Shown piece after piece: positions 1-7,746 of a stretch of 64,000 bases of DNA; positions within the stretch are counted from its first letter, which is position 1; every line of letters begins with the position of its first letter. The position numbers and the translations under genes were made by a program. Under the pieces are notes generated by a model. That model saw nothing but the letters and a program-made list of their open reading frames with translations. It searched no databases and was not told where the DNA came from. This DNA is from an uncultured Bacteroidia bacterium (GTDB lineage Bacteria; Bacteroidota; Bacteroidia; Bacteroidales; F082): contig CADBGN010000004.1 in assembly GCA_902794155.1 (NCBI GenBank), positions 58,882-122,881 of the forward strand, given 5' to 3'.

Positions 1-162
1 CCTTGGGTTTTCTAGTTCCTCGAAGGTGGGCATGGTGCCAAAGATACCCGTGGCGACGCCAATAAAGAAGAGGACGACGAGTAGCACCAGTGACCCGAAG
101 ATGATCCACAAATTCCTAATGGCATGTGATGGGGTTGATTCGGTTTTCTTTTTAATATTCAT
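1..162 (-). CDS. Penicillin-binding protein 1A, N-terminal fragment (cut by window edge)
   Basis: The reverse strand reads an open frame of 54 codons from an ATG at 162 to the window edge. It has a short basic cytoplasmic stretch, one strongly hydrophobic segment (about residues 18-42) and then TMPTFEELENP. That layout and the FEELENP motif just after the membrane anchor are typical of Bacteroidota class A penicillin-binding proteins (glycosyltransferase plus transpeptidase), which build peptidoglycan in the periplasm. The start lies 4 bases past the gldH stop, so the two are probably co-transcribed with ricT. Only the anchor is visible and no catalytic motif can be checked, so the call rests on the anchor motif and on the gldH-pbp1A gene order that I know from related genomes. 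Confidence 0.75.
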   Translation of the reverse strand, partial: MNIKKKTESTPSHAIRNLWIIFGSLVLLVVLFFIGVATGIFGTMPTFEELENPR

Positions 163-166
163 GGTA

Positions 167-661
167 TCATTGTTTTTCGATGTAAAGCCCGATGTCAGAT
201 ATGCCTTTTAGCACGGGTTCGCGCATGGCTTGTTCGATTTCAAAATGGTAGGTTCCCGATAGGGGGAAGAGGAGGCTCTCGTTGAGCGGCACCGTCAGGT
301 CGCGCATGCTGCCACTGCTCTTGCCAATCCATTTGCCTTCGGGCGTGGCCAAGGTGCATTCGATGGTGTCGTGGGTGTGGTTGCCGTTGGGCATGGTCGT
401 ATGGAGGAATACAAAGAGGTTGCTGTAACGGTAATTCTCCAGATGACGCAATCCGATGCCGAACTCGTAAGGACTGATGGTGTCGTTGATGTCGACATCG
501 AAAGTCACTCGGTTTTCTTGCTTCCATTCGGCTTCAGGGATGACGGTGCGCTTGTCGAAATCGTCGTTGCTACAAGACGAAAGAAACAAAAGAACGAACA
601 GAAAAGCCGTCATTGCGGGCTTTATGGTGTGGGTTATGTCGTTTTTCATAAAAAATCTCAT
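167..661 (-). CDS. gldH: GldH-like gliding motility lipoprotein
   Basis: This is a 164-residue protein with a hydrophobic signal segment ending in LFLSSC, so Cys30 is the likely lipidated residue. The rest is a compact beta-rich domain containing YEFGIGLRHLENYRYSN and GTYHFEIEQAMRE, which I recognise from GldH. GldH is an outer-membrane-associated lipoprotein needed for gliding in flavobacteria; in non-gliding Bacteroidales it is kept, presumably in connection with the type IX secretion machinery. It sits between ricT (2 bases upstream) and a penicillin-binding protein gene, the usual Bacteroidota arrangement. An internal ATG at 649 is an alternative start. The T9SS link fits the T9SS-tailed peptidase found at 12.8-14.0 kb. 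Confidence 0.85.
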   Translation of the reverse strand: MRFFMKNDITHTIKPAMTAFLFVLLFLSSCSNDDFDKRTVIPEAEWKQENRVTFDVDINDTISPYEFGIGLRHLENYRYSNLFVFLHTTMPNGNHTHDTIECTLATPEGKWIGKSSGSMRDLTVPLNESLLFPLSGTYHFEIEQAMREPVLKGISDIGLYIEKQ

Positions 662-663
662 GT

Positions 664-1782
664 TTAGTCACTCATTTTCTTAAGGTCTGCCTCGCCATAG
701 CCTTCGTTGGTGTTGGTGTGGGCTTCCTGTGTGACAGCAAAGTCCTCCAGTTTCTTGGGTTTCTGTCCTTTTTTGTTTATAGCAATGATGTCCTTCACCT
801 TGTCAACGGGGATGGCCATGATGTTGCTCTTGTCAGTAGTGTAGGAATACCACATGATGCCTTTGAAGACATCGTTTTTCTGGTGCACGGCGTCACCGCT
901 CTCGAAGTGCAGCACGATATTAGGGTCGGAGAAGGCCTTCAAAGCCTCCACGTATGCTTCATACTCATAGTTGAGGCAGCACTTCAACTTACCGCATTGT
1001 CCCGCCAATTTCTGCGGGTTGGGTGAGAGCTGCTGCACACGTGCCACACCAGTCGTCACCGATTGGAAGTCACAAATCCACGATGCGCAACACAATTCGC
1101 GGCCGCAAGAGCCGATACCACCTAATTTAGCCGACTCTTGACGTACGCCAATCTGGCGCATCTCGATTCTAATATGAAATTCCTCTGCCAGTTTCTTGAT
1201 GAGCTCGCGGAAGTCAACACGACCGTCGGCAGTATAATAGAAGATGGCCTTGGTTTTGTCGCCCTGGTATTCCACATCGTTGAGCTTCATTTCTAGTCCG
1301 AGGTTTTCCGCGATGGTACGCGTACGGGCCAAGGTGCTGTCTTCCAGTTTGATGGCGGCAAGCCACTTCTCTACATCGTTGGGACGTGCACGACGGTAGA
1401 TTTTTTTCATCTCATTGAGTGGCGTGCGGTATTTCTTGCGTTTCAATTGACGATTTACAATCTCACCCAAGAGAGTGATAATGCCAATGTCGTGTCCAAT
1501 GGCCGTTTCCACAGCAACTAATTCGCCCACTTCTAGTTCTAAGTCCTCTGCGTATGTGAAATAGTCCTTGCGGTCGTTCTTGAAACGCACCTCAGCCAAG
1601 CAAACATTACCAGTAATCTCTTGGTTTTCATAGTCTTTCAGCCAATCGAATTGGCTGAGCTTACAACGACCGCACGAAAGCACGTGCTGGCCGGTAGTAT
1701 AGGGTTCCTCCAGCCGACAACCTCTATTAATAAGTTGTCTTTCAACGTTGTTGTCTGGGTTTTTATGTTGATTCTCAATCAT
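664..1782 (-). CDS. ricT: PSP1-domain protein, RicT family
   Basis: The 372-residue product carries a cysteine-rich N-terminus (Cys22, Cys37, Cys40 in the SCGRCKL context) and a PSP1 core with the signature GSCGRELCCASWICDF and CGKLKCCLNYE. RicT (YaaT) in Firmicutes is part of an Fe-S complex that affects RNA processing and phosphorelay signalling. In Bacteroidota the protein is conserved, but its role is not well established. The many cysteines are consistent with Fe-S ligation. The C-terminal tail after about residue 330 is polar and probably disordered. It is the first gene of a leftward operon with gldH and pbp1A, and a -7 box lies about 35 bases upstream of the ATG. Confidence 0.88.
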   Translation of the reverse strand: MIENQHKNPDNNVERQLINRGCRLEEPYTTGQHVLSCGRCKLSQFDWLKDYENQEITGNVCLAEVRFKNDRKDYFTYAEDLELEVGELVAVETAIGHDIGIITLLGEIVNRQLKRKKYRTPLNEMKKIYRRARPNDVEKWLAAIKLEDSTLARTRTIAENLGLEMKLNDVEYQGDKTKAIFYYTADGRVDFRELIKKLAEEFHIRIEMRQIGVRQESAKLGGIGSCGRELCCASWICDFQSVTTGVARVQQLSPNPQKLAGQCGKLKCCLNYEYEAYVEALKAFSDPNIVLHFESGDAVHQKNDVFKGIMWYSYTTDKSNIMAIPVDKVKDIIAINKKGQKPKKLEDFAVTQEAHTNTNEGYGEADLKKMSD

Positions 1783-1817
1783 TTGTCAAATCCAAATTTG
1801 TAAGTGTATATAAAATG

Positions 1818-1825
1818 CAAAAGTA
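1818..1825 (-). promoter_or_regulatory. Predicted -7 box for the ricT-gldH-pbp1A operon
   Basis: The reverse strand reads TACTTTTG, a match to the Bacteroidota -7 consensus TAnnTTTG, about 35 bases before the ricT start. I do not see a clear TTTG at the usual -33 distance, so the assignment is moderate. Confidence 0.5.
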
Positions 1826-1893
1826 CGAAAAATATGTTTACCTTTGTGGCCGATTTTGATGAAGCTGATGAATTAATCCTAAATCCTATAATT

Positions 1894-2484
1894 ATGAAGA
1901 GAATTGTCATTATTGCCATTGCGGCTTTGTTTTTGGCCATAGGCTTTTCCTCCTGCGGCTATAACACTATGGTTTCCAAAGAAGAAGCAGTTTCCGCAGC
2001 TGTGGGTAATCTACAGACGGCCTACCAAAAACGTGCCGACCTGATCCCCAACTTGGTCGCCACTGTGAAGAATTATGCGGAGTATGAATCCGGTACCTTG
2101 ACCGCCGTGGTAGAAGCCCGTGCCAAAGCCACACAAGTCACGCTTGATGCAGAAAACCTCACCGAAGAGAACTTGAAGGCCTTCCAAGCCGCACAGGATG
2201 AGATGTCGGGTGCCTTGTCGCGTTTGTTGGTCACCGTGGAGCAATATCCCGATTTAAAAGCCAATCAAAACTATCTCGATTTACAGTCGCAACTCGAAGG
2301 CTGCGAAAATAGCATCGCCAATGCACGCAGGCAGTTCAATGAAACCGTACAGGACTACAACACTTTTATTCGCATGTTCCCCACCAACCTCATTGCCAAG
2401 CTGTTCGGCTTTCATCAGAAACCCTATTTCGAGGCTTCCCAAGGTGCTGAAAAAGCTCCCGATGTGAAGGGACTATTTGAATAA
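1894..2484 (+). CDS. lemA: LemA family lipoprotein
   Basis: The frame is open from 1804, but the ATG at 1894 gives a clean lipoprotein signal peptide: MKRI, a hydrophobic stretch, then GFSSC with Cys21 as the lipid-attachment site. The mature part shows the LemA signature (KRADLIPNLVATVKNYAEYE, RRQFNETVQDYNTFIRMFPTNLIA and a final GFHQKPYFEA). LemA proteins are membrane-tethered helical proteins of uncertain function, often near TPM-domain (DUF477) genes. No such partner is present here; glmS follows 66 bases later from its own promoter. At 196 residues, length is normal for the family. Confidence 0.92.
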   Translation: MKRIVIIAIAALFLAIGFSSCGYNTMVSKEEAVSAAVGNLQTAYQKRADLIPNLVATVKNYAEYESGTLTAVVEARAKATQVTLDAENLTEENLKAFQAAQDEMSGALSRLLVTVEQYPDLKANQNYLDLQSQLEGCENSIANARRQFNETVQDYNTFIRMFPTNLIAKLFGFHQKPYFEASQGAEKAPDVKGLFE

Positions 2485-2498
2485 AAGCGAAAAAAATC

Positions 2499-2529
2499 TT
2501 GCATCGTTATTTTCAATCCCCTATTTTTG
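2499..2529 (+). promoter_or_regulatory. Predicted promoter of glmS
   Basis: TTG at 2499-2501 and TATTTTTG at 2522-2529 are separated by 20 bases, matching the Bacteroidota -33/-7 layout. Transcription would start near 2535, giving a leader of about 15 bases before the glmS ATG at 2551. This also argues against the longer frame that opens at 2527. The leader is too short for a glmS ribozyme. Confidence 0.65.
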
Positions 2530-2550
2530 CACCTTTTAAACAGCGCAAAA

Positions 2551-4395
2551 ATGTGTGGAATAGTTGCTTACGTAGGCCAACAAGAGGCCTATCCCATCCT
2601 CATTGAGGGCTTGAAGCGCCTCGAATACCGTGGCTACGACAGCGCCGGTGTGGCACTGCTCAATGAAAACGACGAACTTAATGTCTATAAAGCAAAGGGC
2701 AAGGTCTCCGATTTGGAGGCCTTTGCTGATTCCAAGGATGTCAGCGGGCATATCGGCATCGCGCACACCCGATGGGCCACGCATGGCGAGCCTAATGAGG
2801 TGAATGCCCACCCGCATTGTTCACAGTCGGGCAACATCGCCCTAATCCATAACGGTATCATCGAAAACTATCTCAGCCTGCGTAAGGAATTGGAAAAACG
2901 TGGCTTCACCTTTAAGTCGTCGACCGACACAGAGGTGCTCACTAATCTTATCGAAGATGTGCAACTCAGCGAGCATGTCGATCTCTTTGAGGCCGTGCGA
3001 ATCGCCCTGAACCATGTGGTGGGAGCATACGCTATTGTTGTTGTAGAGAAAGGCCATCCCAATCAACTTATAGCCGCCCGAAAGGGTAGCCCCATGGTCA
3101 TCGGCATAGGCGAAGGTGAGTATTACATCGCCTCCGATGCCACACCCATTGTGGGTCGTACTCAGAAAGTGGTCTACCTTGAGGATGAACAGGTAGCTTG
3201 TATTAAGTTGGGCGAGGAGTTGCACATCAAGACCATCCAGGACGTGGAGGCTATGCCTTATGTTCAAGAGTTGAAGATGAACCTTGACAGTATCGAAAAG
3301 GCGGGCTTCGACCATTTCATGATGAAGGAAATCTATGAACAACCGACCATTGTGCGCGATACCATGCGCGGTCGTCTGCATCCCGATGCCAACACGGTGT
3401 GTCTCGGTGGTATTTTGCAGTATGAGAAGCAGTTACTCTATGCCGACAATATCGTCTTTGTGGCTTGCGGCACCTCTTGGCATGCCAGTCTTGTAGGTAG
3501 TTACCTCATTGAGAAACTAGCCAAGATTCGCGTCAAGGTTGAGTATGCCTCCGAGTTTCGTTATCGTGATCCTGTAATCACACCTCACGATGTGGTGATT
3601 GCCGTATCGCAGTCTGGTGAGACAGCTGACACTTTAGCCGCCATACAGTTGGCGAAGGAAAAAGGTGCAGTGGTGTTGGGCATCTGCAACGTCATTGGTT
3701 CGTCCATCTCAAGGGCCACGGATGCAGGTATCTATACCCATGCCGGTCCAGAAATTGGTGTAGCTTCAACTAAGGCTTTCACTTCGCAGGTGACCGTGAT
3801 GGCCATGCTGGCTTTGCGCCTCGCCGAGCTTAAAGGCTCGATGAAAGACGAGGAACGTCTTAAATTTATCCAAGAACTCGATCGCATCCCCGAAAAGATA
3901 CAGTGGACGCTTGACCATAGCGGCCATGTGAAAGACATTGCCGAAAAATACAAGGATGTGCATAACATGCTCTATCTCGGCCGTTTACAGAACTATCCTG
4001 TGGCTCTTGAAGGTGCCTTAAAACTGAAAGAAATCTCTTACATCCACGCTGAAGGCTATCCTGCCGCAGAGATGAAGCACGGCCCTATCGCTTTGATTGA
4101 CAATGACATGCCAGTTGTCTTTATTGCCACCAACCACAGCACCTACGAAAAAGTGATTAGCAATATCCAAGAAGTGAAGGCGCGTAACGGCAAGATTATT
4201 GCCGTGGTGAGCGAAAAGGACGTATTGGCCCGTCGCATGGCTGACTATGTCATTGAGATTCCCGAGACGGAGTGTCTCTACTCGCCTTTATTGGCTACGG
4301 TGCCGCTGCAAATCCTGGCATACCACATTGCCGTGATGAGAGGCTGCAATGTCGACCAGCCGCGAAACTTAGCCAAGTCGGTGACGGTGGAATAA
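2551..4395 (+). CDS. glmS: Glutamine-fructose-6-phosphate aminotransferase (isomerising)
   Basis: GlmS makes glucosamine-6-phosphate from fructose-6-phosphate and glutamine, the first step to UDP-GlcNAc. The start is set at 2551 because maturation leaves Cys2 (MCGIVAYVG) as the N-terminal nucleophile of the glutaminase domain; the eight codons upstream in the same frame would bury it. The glutaminase half shows LEYRGYDSAG, HTRWATHGEP and HNGIIENY. Two SIS isomerase domains follow, with CGTSWHA, SQSGETADT, GPEIGVASTKAFTSQ and the C-terminal DQPRNLAKSVTVE. At 614 residues it is full length. It feeds the amino-sugar nucleotides needed by the glycan locus further right. A strong hairpin terminator follows. 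Confidence 0.97.
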   Translation: MCGIVAYVGQQEAYPILIEGLKRLEYRGYDSAGVALLNENDELNVYKAKGKVSDLEAFADSKDVSGHIGIAHTRWATHGEPNEVNAHPHCSQSGNIALIHNGIIENYLSLRKELEKRGFTFKSSTDTEVLTNLIEDVQLSEHVDLFEAVRIALNHVVGAYAIVVVEKGHPNQLIAARKGSPMVIGIGEGEYYIASDATPIVGRTQKVVYLEDEQVACIKLGEELHIKTIQDVEAMPYVQELKMNLDSIEKAGFDHFMMKEIYEQPTIVRDTMRGRLHPDANTVCLGGILQYEKQLLYADNIVFVACGTSWHASLVGSYLIEKLAKIRVKVEYASEFRYRDPVITPHDVVIAVSQSGETADTLAAIQLAKEKGAVVLGICNVIGSSISRATDAGIYTHAGPEIGVASTKAFTSQVTVMAMLALRLAELKGSMKDEERLKFIQELDRIPEKIQWTLDHSGHVKDIAEKYKDVHNMLYLGRLQNYPVALEGALKLKEISYIHAEGYPAAEMKHGPIALIDNDMPVVFIATNHSTYEKVISNIQEVKARNGKIIAVVSEKDVLARRMADYVIEIPETECLYSPLLATVPLQILAYHIAVMRGCNVDQPRNLAKSVTVE

Positions 4396-4431
4396 AAGTT
4401 TTTGCACCTAATTATTACACCTTTGTATAAT

Positions 4432-4466
4432 AAAAGCCCCTCAAAATCATGATTATGAGGGGCTTT
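4432..4466 (+). terminator. Rho-independent terminator after glmS
   Basis: AAAAGCCCCTC and GAGGGGCTTTTT form a 10-11 bp stem closed by a loop of about 14 bases, ending in a run of T. It lies 40 bases after the glmS stop. With A residues on one side and T residues on the other, it can also end leftward transcription from the tRNA gene that abuts it. Confidence 0.85.
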
Positions 4467-4471
4467 TTGCG

Positions 4472-4555
4472 TACCGAAGGCCGGGATCGAACCGGCACGA
4501 GTGTTACCTCATCGGTTTTTGAGACCGACGCGTCTACCGATTCCGCCACTTCGGC
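4472..4555 (-). tRNA. tRNA-Leu, anticodon CAA
   Basis: The reverse strand folds as a class II tRNA of 84 bases. The acceptor stem GCCGAAG pairs with CTTCGGT, followed by discriminator A. The D-loop has the GGTAGACGC pattern, and the anticodon stem TCGGT/ACCGA holds the loop CTCAAAA with anticodon CAA, reading UUG leucine codons. A long variable arm (GATGAGGTAACACTCG region) and a T-arm with GGTTCGATCCC complete it. No CCA is encoded. The long variable arm and anticodon together identify leucine. Confidence 0.95.
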
Positions 4556-4582
4556 AAGTGTGACTCGGTCGAAACGAGGCTG

Positions 4583-4590
4583 CAAAAATA
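4583..4590 (-). promoter_or_regulatory. Predicted -7 box for tRNA-Leu
   Basis: The reverse strand reads TATTTTTG about 28 bases upstream of the tRNA 5' end, a perfect match to the Bacteroidota -7 consensus in the expected place. Confidence 0.6.
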
Positions 4591-4641
4591 CGGTTTTTTT
4601 TATTCACCGCAAGCAAGTTGTGAAAAATTTCTTTTTTTGTC

Positions 4642-4671
4642 TTGTTCGCACGGATAAAATCCCTAATTTTG
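4642..4671 (+). promoter_or_regulatory. Predicted promoter of prs
   Basis: TTG at 4642-4644 and TAATTTTG at 4664-4671 are 19 bases apart. The implied transcript start near 4678 lies upstream of the prs ATG at 4705 and rules out the upstream in-frame ATG at 4642, which would be untranscribed. Confidence 0.65.
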
Positions 4672-4704
4672 CAGCCCGTTAAAAACAACGTAAAATCCTT
4701 CAAA

Positions 4705-5640
4705 ATGTCAGGAAGATTTGTTTCCATTTTCGCCGGTAGGGCCACCAAGGACTTGGGTGCCAAAATAGCCGAAGCATACGGTGCAGAACTGGGAAAGTCT
4801 CAGGTTGTCGTTTTCTCTGATGGCGAGTTCCAGCCTTCATACGAAGAGAGCATACGTGGCCATCACGTGTTCATTGTGCAGTCCACCATGCCCTCCACCG
4901 ATAACTTGATGGAGCTTTTGCTTATGATTGACGCCGCTAAGCGTGCTTCGGCCCACAAGATCATTGCCGTGATTCCGTATTTCGGCTGGGCGCGTCAGGA
5001 CCGTAAAGACCAACCGCGTGTGAGTATCGGCTCTAAATTGGTGGCCAATCTGTTAACTGCCGCTGGTGTGAACCGTATCATCACCCTTGACTTACATGCC
5101 GACCAAATCCAAGGCTTCTTCGATATCCCTGTGGATGCCCTCTATGCCTCAAGTCTCTTTATTGACTATATCCAAAAGATGCAAATTGAGGACTTGATGA
5201 TGGCTTCGCCCGATGTGGGCGGCTCGAAGCGTGCTTCGGCCTATGCCAAACGTTTGGGTTGCGATCTCGCCATCTGTCATAAGCAACGTTCACGTGCCAA
5301 TGTGGTGGATAGCATGACTCTTATTGGCGATGTGAAGGACAAGAATGTCATCCTTGTTGACGACATCATCGACACGGCAGGTACTATCGTTAAGGCTGGT
5401 CAGGTCTTGATGGACAATGGCGCCAAGAGTGTCCGTGCCTTCGCCACCCACGCCGTGTGCAGCGGTCCCGCCATGGAACGCCTCGACAACTCAGTGTTCA
5501 GCGAGGTGGTGGTCACCGACTCCATCCCGTTGTCGGCTAACGCTTCGAAGAAAATCCGTGTGGTGAGTACGGCTCCTCTGTTTGCAGATGTCATCCACCG
5601 CGTGGAATCATACGAATCCATCAGTTCGTTATTCAAATAG
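4705..5640 (+). CDS. prs: Ribose-phosphate pyrophosphokinase
   Basis: This enzyme forms PRPP from ribose-5-phosphate and ATP for nucleotide, histidine and NAD synthesis. The protein begins MSGRFVSIFAGRATKDLGAKIA and contains the class I PRPP synthetase motifs: YFGWARQDRKDQPR, DLHADQIQGFFDIP, and the PRPP-binding loop VDDIIDTAGT at about residues 217-226. At 311 residues it is full length. The start at 4705 is chosen over the open frame from 4642 because a promoter overlaps that upstream part. It is followed 125 bases later by rplY, with an A/T-rich spacer of short near-repeats in between. Confidence 0.96.
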   Translation: MSGRFVSIFAGRATKDLGAKIAEAYGAELGKSQVVVFSDGEFQPSYEESIRGHHVFIVQSTMPSTDNLMELLLMIDAAKRASAHKIIAVIPYFGWARQDRKDQPRVSIGSKLVANLLTAAGVNRIITLDLHADQIQGFFDIPVDALYASSLFIDYIQKMQIEDLMMASPDVGGSKRASAYAKRLGCDLAICHKQRSRANVVDSMTLIGDVKDKNVILVDDIIDTAGTIVKAGQVLMDNGAKSVRAFATHAVCSGPAMERLDNSVFSEVVVTDSIPLSANASKKIRVVSTAPLFADVIHRVESYESISSLFK

Positions 5641-5765
5641 GAAAATAGACGCGGGACAATATGACGAAAGACGTGTGACAATAAAAGTCATAAGTCCCCA
5701 GTCCTAAAGTCCTTTGTCAAACTTAATAAACAATTAAACAAATCAACAATTAAACAATCAACACA

Positions 5766-6341
5766 ATGAAAACTGTATCATTGAGCGGTTCTCTTCGCGA
5801 GAACGTAGGGAAAAAGGATACTAAGGCTTTGCGTCAAGCCGAGATGGTTCCTTGTGTCATGTACGGTGCAGGTGAGGAGCAGATTCACTTCGCCACTGCC
5901 GAGAAGAACTTCACCAAGATTCTCTTCACCCCTGAGACCTACATCATCGATTTTGAAGTCAATGGTAAGACCTACAAGACCATTCTTCAAGACATTCAGT
6001 ATCACCCTGTGACCGACAAGGTGTTGCACGCCGACTTCCTCATCGTGAAGGAAGACAAGCCCATCACCGTTACGCTGCCTATCACCCTCGAAGGTTCGGC
6101 TGCTGGTGTCATGCGCGGTGGTAAACCCAAATTGGGTATCAAGAAGGTCAAGGTTTGCGGCCTGATCAAGGACCTGCCGGACTACGTGAAAGTCAACATC
6201 AGCGATGTGAACATCAACGAAGCCATCAAGGTGAAGGATCTCGCCATCGAGAACGTGACCCCCATCACCCCTGGTTATACTGTTATCTTCGCCGTCAATG
6301 CCGCCCGTGGCGCCGCTGCTGCCGAAGAAACCGAAGAATAA
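5766..6341 (+). CDS. rplY: Ribosomal protein L25, CTC (general stress) form
   Basis: L25 binds 5S rRNA in the large ribosomal subunit. The 191-residue protein has the short N-terminal L25 domain (about residues 1-90, starting MKTVSLSGSLRENVGKKDTKALR and containing VPCVMYG) plus the C-terminal beta-rich TL5/CTC extension (GVMRGGKPKLGIKKVKV, LPDYVKVNISDVNINEAIKV). It ends in an acidic alanine-rich tail (RGAAAAEETEE), as is common in Bacteroidota. It precedes pth, a frequent neighbour in many phyla. A terminator lies 22 bases after the stop. Confidence 0.95.
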   Translation: MKTVSLSGSLRENVGKKDTKALRQAEMVPCVMYGAGEEQIHFATAEKNFTKILFTPETYIIDFEVNGKTYKTILQDIQYHPVTDKVLHADFLIVKEDKPITVTLPITLEGSAAGVMRGGKPKLGIKKVKVCGLIKDLPDYVKVNISDVNINEAIKVKDLAIENVTPITPGYTVIFAVNAARGAAAAEETEE

Positions 6342-6362
6342 TCAATTATTCAACCATACGGG

Positions 6363-6392
6363 ATAGGCCGTCTTCGGACGGCCTATTTTTTA
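6363..6392 (+). terminator. Rho-independent terminator after rplY
   Basis: ATAGGCCGTC (6363-6372) pairs with GACGGCCTAT (6377-6386) around a TTCG tetraloop and is followed by TTTTTTAG. A 10 bp GC-rich stem, stable tetraloop and T-run make a textbook terminator. Confidence 0.9.
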
Positions 6393-6528
6393 GTTTTTGG
6401 AATTTGCTTCGCAAAGAAATCAATCAAAAATCAATCAAAATATTCAAAGAAATATGTGCTTAAGAAAGATTTTTGAACGATTTCTTGGCCGTAGGCCAAT
6501 CCCAAATAAGGAAACCAAAGAAAAAAAC

Positions 6529-7092
6529 ATGAAATACCTGATTGCCTGTTTGGGAAACATCGGTGCCGAGTACGACAACACGCGCCACAACATCGGCTTC
6601 AAGATCGCCGACCGTTTGGCGAAAGACTTGGAGTGCTCGTTCACTACAGGTCGTTTGGCCCAGACGGCGGAAGTGAAATACCGTGGCAAGACCTTGCTCA
6701 TCATCAAGCCGACGACCTATATGAACCTCAGCGGAAAAGCGGTGAAATACTGGATGCAGCAGGAGAAGATCCCGATGGAGAACCTCCTGGTTGTCAACGA
6801 CGACATCGCACTGCCTTTGGGCACATTGCGCCTGCGCAAACAAGGTGCCGACGGTGGCCACAACGGTCTGACCGACATCATCGAAAAATTAGGCACCAAC
6901 GTGTTCTGCCGCCTACGTTTCGGCTTGGGCGACGACTTTCCACGCGGCCGTCAGGTGGACTTTGTCTTAGGACAATGGAAACCCTCCGAAGAGCCCATCG
7001 TCGACGAAAAAGTGAACGAAGCCGTTGAAATCATCAAGAGCTTCGTTGTTCAAGGGCCAGATCGGACGATGAATCAGTTTAATAAGAAATAG
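6529..7092 (+). CDS. pth: Peptidyl-tRNA hydrolase
   Basis: Pth releases tRNA from prematurely ended peptidyl-tRNA. The conserved N-terminus begins at the ATG at 6529 (MKYLIACLGNIGAEYDNTRHN, with substrate-binding Asn10 and catalytic His20). The 44 in-frame codons upstream are basic and unlike the family, so they are left out. Further motifs are KPTTYMNLSG, VVNDDIALPLGTLRLR (catalytic Asp) and GADGGHNGL. At 187 residues it is normal in length. It lies after the rplY terminator, so it needs its own promoter or read-through; I found no clear -7 box in the A-rich leader. Confidence 0.95.
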   Translation: MKYLIACLGNIGAEYDNTRHNIGFKIADRLAKDLECSFTTGRLAQTAEVKYRGKTLLIIKPTTYMNLSGKAVKYWMQQEKIPMENLLVVNDDIALPLGTLRLRKQGADGGHNGLTDIIEKLGTNVFCRLRFGLGDDFPRGRQVDFVLGQWKPSEEPIVDEKVNEAVEIIKSFVVQGPDRTMNQFNKK

Positions 7093-7150
7093 TCCTTTTC
7101 GTCATAAATTTGCTTCGCACATAGTGAAGTTTTTTATAAAAAGACGCATA

Positions 7151-7174
7151 ATGTAAGAAATATTCTTACATTTG
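7151..7174 (+). promoter_or_regulatory. parDE promoter with overlapping palindromic operator
   Basis: A perfect inverted repeat, ATGTAAGAA (7151-7159) and TTCTTACAT (7163-7171) around a 3-base centre, overlaps the -7 box TACATTTG (7167-7174). It lies about 27 bases before the parD start. This fits autorepression by the ParD ribbon-helix-helix antitoxin, which in known systems binds palindromes over its own promoter. Confidence 0.6.
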
Positions 7175-7200
7175 CGGCATAATTACAATGTTATTTTATT

Positions 7201-7452
7201 ATGAGCAGGACTGTAACAGCATCATTAGGACCTCATTATGAGGAGTTTATCATGAACAGTATTCATAGTGGCAGATACAACAACGTCAGTGAGGTCATTA
7301 GAGCAGCACTTCGTCGATTGGAGGAAGACGAAGCCCGATTGGCAGCACTTCGTGCTGCGTTGGACGAAGGCGAAGCCAGTCCCGACGTGATGGATTTTAA
7401 TCCGACAAGTTTTCTTCAAGAGATGAAAGCGGAAAGAAGAAACAATGGCTGA
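7201..7452 (+). CDS. parD: ParD-like antitoxin
   Basis: The 83-residue protein begins with a ribbon-helix-helix DNA-binding region (TVTASLGPHYEEFIMNSIHSGRYNNVSEVIRAALRRLEEDE, read in parts), the pattern of the ParD/CC2985 antitoxin family. The C-terminal part (DFNPTSFLQEMKAERR) is the segment that wraps the toxin in ParDE complexes. It overlaps the toxin gene by 8 bases, so translation is coupled. A palindrome over the promoter suggests autoregulation. Such modules stabilise genomic regions or respond to stress; which applies here cannot be told. Confidence 0.9.
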   Translation: MSRTVTASLGPHYEEFIMNSIHSGRYNNVSEVIRAALRRLEEDEARLAALRAALDEGEASPDVMDFNPTSFLQEMKAERRNNG

Positions 7453-7741
7453 TTATATCCTTTCCAAGAAAGCATTGTTCGACCTTCGTAGTATATGGCT
7501 TTATACAGTCGAGACATGGTCGGAAGAACAAGCTGATATCTATTATCAGAATTTAATACAAGCCATTGAGACAATTGCCAATAGACCAGAATCCGCAGGA
7601 CATTCCTATGAAGAAGTACGCAGTGGTTACTGGGGTTGTCATTCTGGGAGACACATTATCTTCTATCGAGTTTTGAAGAGCGGAAAAGTAAGAATTATTC
7701 GTATTCTGCACGAACGTATGGACTTTGGGAGGCATTTATGA
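7445..7741 (+). CDS. parE: ParE/RelE-superfamily toxin
   Basis: This 98-residue protein has the RelE/ParE fold pattern: YILSKKALFDLRSIWLYTVETW at the start, a central NRPESAGHSYEEVR, and a C-terminal beta sheet ending GRHIIFYRVLKSGKVRIIRILHERMD. ParE toxins inhibit DNA gyrase and the related RelE toxins cleave mRNA. Its pairing with ParD and the IWLYT segment favour ParE. It ends only 5 bases from the stop of the convergent methyltransferase gene, so the two transcripts must overlap unless termination occurs inside a gene. Confidence 0.9.
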   Translation: MADYILSKKALFDLRSIWLYTVETWSEEQADIYYQNLIQAIETIANRPESAGHSYEEVRSGYWGCHSGRHIIFYRVLKSGKVRIIRILHERMDFGRHL

Positions 7742-7746
7742 TAAAA

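Noticed and set aside
2530-2551. glmS ribozyme or other riboswitch upstream of glmS
   Set aside because: The predicted transcript start leaves only about 15 bases of leader, too short for such an RNA.
6397-6528. Longer pth product
   Set aside because: The extra 44 residues are basic low-complexity sequence with no family counterpart; the family begins at MKYLIACLGN.
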